The notes beneath the pieces were generated by a model. That model searched no databases, had not been told where the DNA came from, and saw only the letters and a program-made list of their open reading frames with translations. A stretch of 24,004 nucleotides of DNA from Brachionus koreanus. Lineage: Eukaryota; Rotifera; Eurotatoria; Ploima; Brachionidae. The stretch covers positions 1,052,880 to 1,076,883 of the forward strand of contig PJRA01000323.1 in NCBI GenBank assembly GCA_016987375.1, read 5' to 3'. The position numbers were made by a program, and so were the translations under genes. This document shows positions 17,201 to 20,136 of this stretch, in pieces (the stretch's first letter is position 1; the number at the start of each line of letters is the position of its first letter).

Positions 17201-20134
17201 CGAATTTACATACTTAGGAAGCACCAATGGGAGCACAAAGAGACATAAAGAAAAGACTTGCTAAAGCAAAGATTACCTTTGGTAGACTCCGACCAGCTTG
17301 GAAATCAACCAGATATAGCAAGGAAACAAAACTCAAACTGTAAAACTCTGTAGTAAAAGCAACACTGATGTACGGAAGTGAATGATGGGGAATGTGTGAA
17401 TCTGATAAAAAAAGTCTGAACACCTTTCATACTGGAAGCCTACGAAGGATTCTGGGGATACACTGGCCTGAGACACTGTCAGATGCTGAACTATACAAAA
17501 GAACAAATTTAGAACCATTAAGTCAATGCATCTAGAACTAAAGATTGCGATGGCTTGGACACATACTTAGAATAAAAGAAAAAAGATCAGAATGCTCTGC
17601 TCTGAATGTTGAGAGTAACACTTAGCTTAGTAACTGACAATTATCAAATGACACCTCACAATCGACCATTTCCTTAATTTGATTAACAAAGCTAATAGTC
17701 CTCATGATTTCACAGATTTCGATATTCAAATATGCATTGAAATTTTTACGAATCTATTTATAAAAAAACATTCTGAATAAAAATTACTGTGAACCATGCA
17801 TTAGGTGTATGTTATAAATTGTGCCATTTATATTTAATAAACTAAAACTAAACTAAAAAATAAGTGTTTGAGAGCAACAAGATGCAAAAAAACAAGTGAT
17901 TAGCACAAAATTTATTTCTTGTAAATCGATTTATTTCAAAAAAAAAAACTTTTTGTGTTTTTTTCCTCTTTTTATTTTAATTTTTTTTTAAATCAATAAA
18001 ATTTAGTTTAAATACTTTTTTATCCTAATCTTTTATATGGGAATTTCGATTTAGCGAAATTCGATATAAAAAATATGGAAATTTTTATTTAATTAAAGAA
18101 GTAGGATAAAGAAGTATGCTTAAAGACTATTGAACACAATAGTTTATATTTTAATGATAAGCAAACTTTTGCTTTTTTTATTGATAAATTAAAACGAGTT
18201 GAAAAAATTATTAAATTTTTTTGACTCAAAAATTGAAATATTTAAAATTTAATAAATTTTATTTCAATTTTGTTTTAAAGGAAAATATCATAAAAATAAT
18301 TTCTTTTTTTGTTTAAGATAATAAAGATGAAACCAAGTGAAACACTTTTCTCTTAACCTTCTGCTAAAGTCTGCAAAATATGGAGATGGCGAAGTTGAAA
18401 GCATTTTCTTATGCAACAGAACATTTTAAAAAATACAATTTTTAAATTTGGAAAATTATCTTTGTTTTTGGAAAAATCCAAAATTTTAACAATTGTATTT
18501 TTTAAAATGTTTTTTAAATCTTAATCTTTATTTTTATGGTCAGAAATGATTTGTATAAAATTGAAATTTCTGAAAGATGCTCTGCTTTTGAAAAAATTAT
18601 TCCCAATTTCACCACCAACAAAATATGTACCAATTAATTTGTTTTATATTTTCAATACTATTAGATTGAGTAAATTTTTTTTTGAATATTTATAAATTAT
18701 TGTATTTACTATTGACATTAATAAGCATTCAAATGATAACGATGGATCTGATTAATGACTTAGTTGTTGAGAATATAAGCGAAGAGAATGATAAATTAGA
18801 AGAAAATGATAAGTATCTAGATTCTGAAATAGAGGTACATGAATTACCTAAAAGCCGAATTGAATCAGATGATGAAACAACAGCTAATTCATTCAAGTCA
18901 GTGTTAAAGCAGGCAACAATGATGATAGTATAATTGTTGCCGATGAACTTGAGGTAAATAAAGACATTCAATCTGATATTTAAATATGATTTAAATTCAT
19001 AAGCCGAGACAAAGGCTTATGAATTTAAATCACGCAAAATACCTCATTCCTCAATTAAATAGTTGGATGACACCAAACAAGTTTTAAGTGCTAAGAAAAA
19101 ACAAATTTTTTGTGGTAAGTTTATGGAAGGCGAAGGTGGTTTAACACTAGAAGCACCAAGCATTTTTTCAGGTTTTTTTAATTCAAAAATATTTTATAAA
19201 AAATCTAAAATAATTTTATAAAGTAATATCATATTTTAAAGAAAATTTTAAAATCTACATAATTCAAAAAAGATATATTTATTTGAAAAATCCATTCAAA
19301 AGATATGAGGATTAACTTGCCAAAAACCTTCACTACCAAGTACTTAATTGAATAAGATAATTTTGTCAAAATTAAGTCAAAATGACTCGTTTGGTGCTTC
19401 TAGTGTTAAAGGTCTACAAAAAAAGAAAAATGAAATTTTAATTAAAATTTTTTTAGAAAATAAATTTTTACTCAATAATTACTTGAAATTAAAACTATAC
19501 TGTATCAAACTTATAAAAATATAATTTTTCGACACTTAAAAAATGATAAAATAATTTTTTTTGATAAGTTTTTAAATTTTCGGCTTAGTCTTAGATTATG
19601 AAAATTATTTTTTAATTAAAAAATACCATATTTCTATTAAAACCGTACAATAAAACATTTTGTTGCAGTTCATTGACAGTTTTAATCGGAATTTCTTGAT
19701 GAGTAAAATCACTTTTTGTCTGTTCATTAAAGCTGGCCGTAAGCGCAATATCATCCGTTTTTTTATAGGTTGCTAAATCCTCTGAAAAAAGAATGAGTGC
19801 GCCCTTTCTATTTAAAGCAAATTAAATGTAAGATCAACAAAAAAAATTATCTTATTCAATTAAGTACTTGGTAGTGAAGGTTTTTGGCAAGTTTATCTCT
19901 TTTTTAGCATTAGAAGGGATTTTTTTTGGTCCCACAGATCCATAATAGTCCTTTAAAAAAAAATAAAACAAAATTTAAAAATTAGAGAAAAATAATTCAA
20001 GAAGCTACATTTTCTTCAATTATGATTTCATATTTTTTCTCCTCGTGGCTCAATTCACCAACTCCCTTAGCTAAATTAGACAAATTGGTGGCATTTTTGG
20101 ACAATTGTTCAGGCGCATTGTAGAGCGAAGTCAT
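2208..20134 (-). CDS. Large 16-exon gene for an unrecognised ~1559-residue protein with beta-hairpin and alpha-helical repeats (overall model)
   Basis: Coding exons on the minus strand, 5' to 3': 20134-20009, 19950-19868, 19807-19627, 15036-14479, 14417-14316, 14254-13837, 12358-12263, 12207-11818, 11757-11488, 9872-9456, 9400-9323, 6118-6050, 5979-5746, 5695-5531, 3763-2276, 2212-2208. Each junction has a GT donor and an AG acceptor after a T-rich tract, and the frame phase agrees at all 15 junctions; that is the main evidence that this is one gene. Ten introns are 50-70 nt and five are 1.5-4.6 kb. The product starts MTSLYNAPEQ and ends ENIKV. It has a charged, Asn/Ser/Lys-rich N-terminal region (residues ~1-1000), beta-hairpin-like repeats (~1034-1150) and a helical repeat region (~1160-1558). 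I see no signal peptide or membrane segment. I do not recognise the family and give no function. Uncertain points are the start, a few donor choices and the last exon. Confidence 0.82.
2276..3763 (-). CDS. Exon 15: beta-hairpin units plus ~20 alpha-helical repeats
   Basis: This is the largest exon (1488 nt, phase 1 at both ends). It begins after a CTTTAAG acceptor and ends at a GTAAAT donor. Residues ~1075-1150 hold three hairpin-like units: FDVYIDSKTGEKKLRLR, IEFYTDEHGNQVMRLK and YELVTDADGKQVLKMT. From ~1160 to 1558 come about 20 units of roughly 20 residues. Each has a short acidic turn and an amphipathic helix, for example NLSSEAKNNLLQDILTK, NLDEETRNKILHQVL and NLSEETRQQIIGLLVKN. The consensus is N-L-x-x-E-x-K/R-x-x-L/I-L-x-x-L/I-L/V-K-N. 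Such an array should form a helical solenoid or long rod; this is an inference from the pattern. Base composition is clearly less AT-rich than its surroundings, as expected for real coding sequence. Long open frames on the opposite strand here are antisense shadows. I do not recognise a known family. Confidence 0.9.
3848..4455. mobile_element. 608-bp terminal-inverted-repeat MITE in intron 14
   Basis: The ends match as inverted repeats over 33 bp with one mismatch. The left end is 3848-3880, starting CCGAGGGGACAAAAACAGGC. The right end is 4423-4455, whose complement starts CCGAGGAGACAAAAACAGGC. Similarity continues inward through a GCGTTTAAAC-type motif, and there is a GTTTAAACG/CGTTTAAAC mini-hairpin at about 3878-3900. 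Inside, a 36-bp unit (GTTTAAATAG ... GGGTGT.TGAGGT) is repeated at about 4103-4138 and 4235-4270. I see no clear target-site duplication and no transposase. The superfamily is not assigned. Confidence 0.8.
4456..5530. other. Rest of intron 14
   Basis: AT-rich sequence without a supported gene. It contains simple A/T runs, a short TATATATA run near 5062-5071, and the GC-rich repeat patch at 5157-5234 described separately. The minus-strand frame at 5003-5287 merely reads through that patch and has no protein-like features. Confidence 0.5.
5157..5234. repeat. GC-rich patch of degenerate GGCCG repeats
   Basis: GGCCG occurs four times within 75 bp (starting at about 5159, 5188, 5212 and 5226), in contexts like TTGGCCGCC and CTGGCCGCC. 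This forms an isolated GC-rich island in an otherwise very AT-rich intron. The spacing is 29, 24 and 14 bases, so the tandem repeat is irregular. It may be a decayed minisatellite or a piece of a mobile element. Confidence 0.5.
5531..5695 (-). CDS. Exon 14: first beta-hairpin-like unit
   Basis: This exon of 165 nt is phase 1 at both ends. The acceptor is TTTTTAAAG and the donor is GTATAT. It codes about residues 1008-1062: an acidic start (DLENVEIDDEMLMKLLELP), then ARAFEVYIDPITGKESLRIK and a helix-like tail. The hairpin unit clearly resembles FDVYIDSKTGEKKLRLR at the start of exon 15, which ties the two exons to one gene despite the 1.8-kb intron between them. Reading unspliced from the upstream exon would hit a stop in this frame, so the 50-nt intron before it is needed. 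An alternative AG at 5720-5721 was excluded because it leads to an immediate stop. Confidence 0.85.
5746..5979 (-). CDS. Exon 13: helical segment of the large gene
   Basis: This exon of 234 nt is phase 1 at both ends, between a TTCAATTAG acceptor and a GTAATT donor. It codes about residues 930-1007: PAPIVVDKTFADTLRKYAEF, then a segment with two Cys/His-flanked turns (NNKHAGMCLSDDIKRALRAN) and LERLKQAIAQGKISKEVLDE. The pattern of charged and hydrophobic residues predicts three or more amphipathic helices. This is probably a small folded helical domain rather than disorder. No family was recognised. Confidence 0.85.
6050..6118 (-). CDS. Exon 12: short exon of the large gene
   Basis: This exon is 69 nt with phase 1 at both ends. 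The acceptor is TTTTTTAG before CAATCAACTGG, and the donor is GTAAGC. It codes INWSAGDFDPREFFMLWSYE plus three residues. The aromatic, acidic composition suggests a folded or binding segment. With the 70-nt intron on its 3' side, its phase joins exons 11 and 13 exactly. The exon is short, so support comes mainly from splice sites and frame. Confidence 0.75.
6119..7287. other. Distal part of intron 11, no gene seen
   Basis: Very AT-rich, with many stops in all frames and long T and A runs (for example at 7099-7110). A short motif TATAAAACAATG.TTAGAG near 6759-6780 recurs at about 7630-7650, next to the reverse-transcriptase relic, so part of this stretch may be older LINE sequence too decayed to read. 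Confidence 0.4.
7288..7603. mobile_element. Foldback (inverted-repeat) element in intron 11
   Basis: The outer arms 7288-7329 and 7562-7603 pair over 42 bp with six mismatches (both start GGCAAATTGAAGT.TATGATC on their own strands). Inner arms continue, for example TGCAGAAAAATGTTTTCA at 7362-7379 against the complement of 7493-7510 with two mismatches. No target-site duplication or coding sequence was found. It probably represents an old MITE; the ends are approximate. Confidence 0.6.
7626..8290 (+). pseudogene. Degenerate non-LTR reverse transcriptase (palm to connection region)
   Basis: One frame reads GAKFNDKNLALIAYCGDIVI, LSPSADQCQIFLNKFSKFA, stop, LWKIDFNANKSTFGKEMNKF and ENIDYLGLPIGD, followed by SKNLKMLKKSFYSLCGL. 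This is the order around the catalytic box of LINE reverse transcriptases: Y-x-D-D, the FNxxKS block, the YLGLPIG block, then the KxKKxxxSFYSL segment. The box is YCGD rather than YADD, so the first catalytic Asp is replaced by Gly, and there is an in-frame stop; the copy is dead. Weaker similarity (NLGLVDSVKYVL near 8211-8246) suggests the relic extends to about 8290. It is a different LINE family from the two others in the window. No fingers domain is recognisable upstream. Confidence 0.75.
8841..9101 (+). other. Possible small plus-strand exon or ORF inside intron 11
   Basis: The frame begins MAAKASERIKLENMLKKEES and continues KDGTMGSIR, with protein-like lysine/glutamate-rich composition. 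A possible donor (AAG then GTACCT, about 8929) is followed by a possible acceptor TTTTTAAG near 9004 that keeps the frame. After that the sequence is low-complexity (AAT repeats). It might be an exon of a nested gene, a remnant of a mobile element, or chance. Downstream at about 9200-9245 another short frame reads GSPIWDYNMDIECLRLKK. No family was recognised. Confidence 0.25.
9323..9400 (-). CDS. Exon 11: short lysine/proline-rich exon
   Basis: This exon is 78 nt with phase 1 at both ends. It follows a strong acceptor (TTCTTCTTTAG) and ends at a GTATTA donor. It codes RNDASIPKDVNLSTRP followed by KPNDKLKKR, which is polar and probably disordered. It links exon 10 across a 55-nt intron and exon 12 across the 3.2-kb intron 11. 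The phase fits both. Confidence 0.7.
9456..9872 (-). CDS. Exon 10: disordered segment of the large gene
   Basis: This exon of 417 nt is phase 1 at both ends, with acceptor AATTTCTAG. It codes about residues 742-880, starting ESVQQQNKLPKLKFL. The composition is rich in Ser, Asn, Gln, Lys and Tyr (for example SSSNSDSAYYDNDYAKVEM, SLSARREKMELSPL and YMPKKYDYSNILFKE), typical of an intrinsically disordered linker. Two donors overlap: GTTAAT (keeps phase 1, used here) and GTGTTA two bases downstream (minus strand), which would give phase 2 and break the frame into exon 11. The frame would end at a TAA just past the donor if unspliced. Confidence 0.8.
10195..10332. repeat. GC-richer stretch of degenerate GGATCCTAA-like repeats
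   Basis: Related motifs recur over about 135 bp: CAGATCCTAAT, CAGGATTCCTTA, GGAATCTAGGAC, TGATCCTAGTCC and AGGATCCTAAC, interspersed with GTTCCCG and GGAACC. The stretch is clearly less AT-rich than its surroundings. It looks like a decayed minisatellite or a transposon fragment in intron 9. No ORF was found. Confidence 0.45.
10768..11424. mobile_element. Tc1/mariner-like element with TA target duplication, interrupted by an assembly gap
   Basis: The terminal inverted repeats start CAGTATGTTGCAAAAGTTTA at 10770 and, on the complement, CAGTATGTTGCAAAAATTTA at 11422. TA dinucleotides flank both ends (10768-10769 and 11423-11424). That arrangement is diagnostic of Tc1/mariner-type insertion. 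As assembled it is 653 bp, but 431 bp are N, so the true length and any transposase are unknown. The right end matches the copy at 1-135, showing a multicopy family; repetitiveness probably caused the gap. It lies in intron 9 of the large gene. Confidence 0.8.
10871..11301. other. Assembly gap (431 N)
   Basis: Unsequenced bases. Open frames drawn through this stretch are artefacts. The gap lies wholly between the inverted repeats of the Tc1/mariner-like element. Confidence 1.
11488..11757 (-). CDS. Exon 9: hydrophilic segment of the large gene
   Basis: This exon is 270 nt with phase 1 at both ends. It follows the acceptor TTTTTTTTTCTAG. It codes about residues 652-741: ILKDMEHYGIKKFERFNTKK, then YDKQREKNLIENSRASWPTR, ENKSETSKQKGTISDEKWDY and a stretch ending ESYTRPIKPK. 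It is charged and probably disordered, with a few aromatic motifs. Two donors are possible: GTATTA (phase 1, agrees with exon 10) and a consensus GTGAGT 13 bases further (phase 2, disagrees with exon 10). The second would need an extra exon inside intron 9, perhaps in the sequence gap. Confidence 0.8.
11818..12207 (-). CDS. Exon 8: disordered, lysine-rich segment of the large gene
   Basis: This exon is 390 nt with phase 1 at both ends. It follows the acceptor TTTTTAAAG and ends at a GTAATA donor. It codes about residues 522-651, starting EIYLDEIRSIPEGYVLEDSS. There are many Lys, Glu, Ser and Asn residues (KKAEEKTQKNEVRFDKLPEK), and it ends RVITVNNKKKTYKVDP, which looks like a short beta segment. 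Its upstream join (split GAA codon) restores a clean frame with exon 7. Confidence 0.85.
12263..12358 (-). CDS. Exon 7: short acidic exon
   Basis: This exon is 96 nt with phase 1 at both ends. It lies between a TTTTGTTTAG acceptor and an AAAG/GTTTTA donor. It codes IATEDYDLIEKSNKSFSKI and EENENADENEIK, strongly acidic at its end. The exon is too short to be found as an ORF on its own; splice sites and phase on both sides support it. It is separated from exon 8 by a 55-nt intron. Confidence 0.75.
12359..13836. other. Long intron 6, no recognised element
   Basis: AT-rich non-coding sequence of 1478 bp. It has A-runs at 12635-12650 and 12678-12690, a 10-bp palindrome GACCTAGGTC at about 12809-12818, and a plus-strand frame at 12772-12960 that is not protein-like. 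It is the only long intron in which I find no recognisable transposon. Its length class suggests one may be present but decayed. Confidence 0.5.
13837..14254 (-). CDS. Exon 6: Asn/Lys/Glu-rich segment of the large gene
   Basis: This exon of 418 nt enters in phase 0 after TTTTCTTTTCAG and leaves in phase 1 at a GTAATT donor. It codes about residues 351-489, starting DASSDDVSDSILNKFTESDG. Further in is EPIYMFGKHSGAPWIKKQ, the one aromatic/glycine-containing patch, then a polar stretch with SEMDVDVNESKNERPKFDT and a helix-like end SLVQQEFKTINEMF. It is probably disordered with short binding motifs. From this exon onward, all introns are phase 1. Confidence 0.85.
14316..14417 (-). CDS. Exon 5: short exon of the large gene
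   Basis: This exon is 102 nt with phase 0 at both ends. It has acceptor TTATGGCAG and donor GTAAAT, and is bounded by two 61-nt introns. It codes GDPNNSSISYTREGARPP followed by EKIEIHIKNFPEITFD. The second half alternates hydrophobic and polar residues and may form a beta strand. It is open in only the frame that fits its neighbours. Confidence 0.8.
14479..15036 (-). CDS. Exon 4: N-terminal conserved-looking segment of the large gene
   Basis: This exon is 558 nt with phase 0 at both ends. It follows the acceptor TTTTTTTCAG and ends at GTAAAG. It codes about residues 131-316, starting KLPQIGKTNAKANLDPDYLG and continuing LLSTKNLTELENVVKYEKL. Then come GYSARHYLRNLTKNWDQDLL and DTFISDGKLKEEVVYEKNS, a run of predicted helices with aromatic residues that looks folded. 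A basic stretch (KIKRKSAENDQDPIKIFKK) and an acidic one follow. The end is SDLLFHSVMNNINHHQI. A nominal stop four codons past the donor lies in intron 4. Confidence 0.88.
15142..15310 (+). mobile_element. 3' fragment of an RTE-like LINE
   Basis: The sequence parallels the C-terminus of the longer LINE at 15927-17585. Here one frame reads TLSKVELYKLTKSEPLNQCI and then LLGHVLRMKEKRIAK; the longer copy has LSDAELYKRTNLEPLSQCI and WLGHILRIKEKR. It is a separate, 5'-truncated or rearranged copy in the same orientation. Unlike the longer copy, it runs past the KEKR point, so it preserves a bit of the element's true 3' sequence. Confidence 0.75.
15819..15926 (+). repeat. Left copy of a 108/115-bp direct repeat flanking the LINE
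   Basis: It begins ATCAGAATGCTCTGCTCTGA and ends AACAAAGCTAATAGTC. The same sequence occurs at 17586-17700. The copies differ by a few substitutions and by an insertion of about 7 bases in the right copy (CCTCACAATCG against AATG). The LINE sequence lies exactly between them. Confidence 0.85.
15927..17585 (+). mobile_element. RTE-like non-LTR retrotransposon copy, interrupted and 3'-truncated
   Basis: Ordered reverse-transcriptase pieces can be read across frames: GDLHLLHMITNAVCGTLQRR, EQGQRWVEHFKEVLNRAEPK, EIETAIKALKNRKAPGIDGI, EEQAGFRRGRGCIDQIFALR, YLIDFEKAFDSIHREALW (16710-16760), GVRQGCVLSPTLF, LEDLDFADDLVLISS (catalytic FADD, about 17016-17030), FTYLGSTN, and RWLGHILRIKEKR at the end. 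The longest open stretch is 16587-17264. Stops and frameshifts near 16150, 16355, 16430, 16515 and 17262 show it is inactive. No endonuclease domain is present, and the end of the coding region breaks off at 17585, where a direct repeat starts. The motif style fits RTE/BovB-like or a related clade, by recognition only. It lies in intron 3, antisense to the host gene. Confidence 0.9.
17586..17700 (+). repeat. Right copy of the direct repeat flanking the LINE
   Basis: It matches 15819-15926 closely and starts exactly where readable LINE sequence stops. The sequence beyond it (from CTCATGATTTCAC) does not match what follows the left copy, so the duplicated unit is limited to this stretch. Confidence 0.85.
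17701..18680. other. Part of intron 3 with a long hairpin, no gene
   Basis: AT-rich sequence with stops in all frames. It contains a perfect 20-bp inverted repeat, ACATTTTAAAAAATACAATT at 18421-18440 and its complement at 18491-18510, with partial pairing inside the 50-base spacer. This could be a small MITE remnant. Otherwise only simple A/T runs are seen. Confidence 0.5.
18733..18983 (+). pseudogene. Acidic plus-strand ORF remnant of unknown origin
   Basis: From ATGs at 18733 and 18742 the frame reads MDLINDLVVENISEENDKLE, then SEIEVHELPKSRIESDDETT and SFKSVLKQ before a stop at 18931-18933. Shifting frame by one near 18910 continues AGNNDDSIIVADELEVNKDI to a TAA at 18981-18983. This suggests one frameshifted coding sequence rather than chance. 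A GTAAAT after ELE could also be a donor. It is acidic and hydrophilic, like the N-termini of some transposases, and lies next to a piggyBac-like MITE, but no domain is recognisable. It is antisense to the host gene in intron 3. Confidence 0.35.
18988..19031. repeat. Perfect 18-bp hairpin
   Basis: GATTTAAATTCATAAGCC at 18988-19005 is followed by the 8-base loop GAGACAAA and the exact complement at 19014-19031. The perfect pairing in decayed surroundings suggests recent origin or selection. Confidence 0.85.
19141..19409. mobile_element. piggyBac-like MITE with TTAA target sites
   Basis: The element at 19145-19405 (261 bp) has exact 15-bp terminal inverted repeats, CACTAGAAGCACCAA at the left and its complement TTGGTGCTTCTAGTG at the right. 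TTAA lies immediately outside both ends (19141-19144 and 19406-19409). TTAA duplication with a short terminal repeat is the piggyBac signature. There is no transposase. The right half contains a 51-bp copy of host exon 2/intron 2 sequence, in inverse orientation to that exon. It lies in intron 3 of the large gene. Confidence 0.85.
19314..19364 (+). repeat. 51-bp inverted copy of the exon 2/intron 2 junction (copy inside the MITE)
   Basis: The sequence starting AACTTGCCAAAAACCTTCAC is identical over 51 bp to the complement of 19843-19893. It covers the last 26 bases of exon 2 and the first 25 bases of intron 2, including the GTACTT donor. It is on the plus strand, so it is antisense within the host pre-mRNA. 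Confidence 0.9.
19627..19807 (-). CDS. Exon 3 of the large gene
   Basis: This exon is 181 nt, entering in phase 2 and leaving in phase 0. It codes about residues 70-130: KGALILFSEDLATYKKTDD, then IALTASFNEQTKSDFTHQEI and NELQQNVLLYGFNRNM. The acceptor is TTTAAATAG, chosen because only it keeps frame with exon 2; a stronger-looking TTTTTTCAG lies 24 bases further in and would need a different upstream exon. The donor GTATTT gives phase 0, which fits exon 4; earlier GTACGG and GTTTTA sites do not. The acceptor choice is uncertain. Confidence 0.7.
19843..19893 (-). repeat. 51-bp inverted copy of the exon 2/intron 2 junction (copy in the gene)
   Basis: This is the in-gene member of the pair with 19314-19364. 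It spans the exon 2 donor: 26 coding bases (for LPKTFTTK) and 25 bases of intron 2. Identity is complete over 51 bp and then fades on both sides. Confidence 0.9.
19868..19950 (-). CDS. Exon 2 of the large gene
   Basis: This exon is 83 nt, phase 0 in and phase 2 out. The acceptor is TTTTTTAAAG and the donor GTACTT. It codes DYYGSVGPKKIPSNAKKE and INLPKTFTTK. It is flanked by introns of 58 and 60 nt. If unspliced, the frame stops at a TAA 13 bases into the intron. Its 3' end is duplicated inside the MITE in intron 3. Confidence 0.75.
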
Positions 20135-20136
20135 AA
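20009..20136 (-). CDS. Exon 1 of the coding region, probable start
   Basis: After a TTTCAATTTTAG acceptor at 20137-20138, two bases precede ATG at 20132-20134. The frame reads MTSLYNAPEQLSKNATNLSN, then LAKGVGELSHEEKKYEIII and EEN before a GTAGCT donor (phase 0). The ATG directly behind an acceptor suggests a 5' UTR intron, but an upstream coding exon joining in phase 1 cannot be excluded. The exon is less AT-rich than its surroundings and has no stop in this frame. Confidence 0.75.

Noticed and set aside
16145..17518. Several minus-strand frames across the RTE-like LINE
   Set aside because: They are antisense shadows; the plus strand carries the reverse-transcriptase motifs.
15819..17700. 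The 108/115-bp repeats as LTRs of a retrovirus-like or LTR element
   Set aside because: The reverse transcriptase between them is of non-LTR type; the repeats lack TG...CA ends, a primer-binding site and a polypurine tract.
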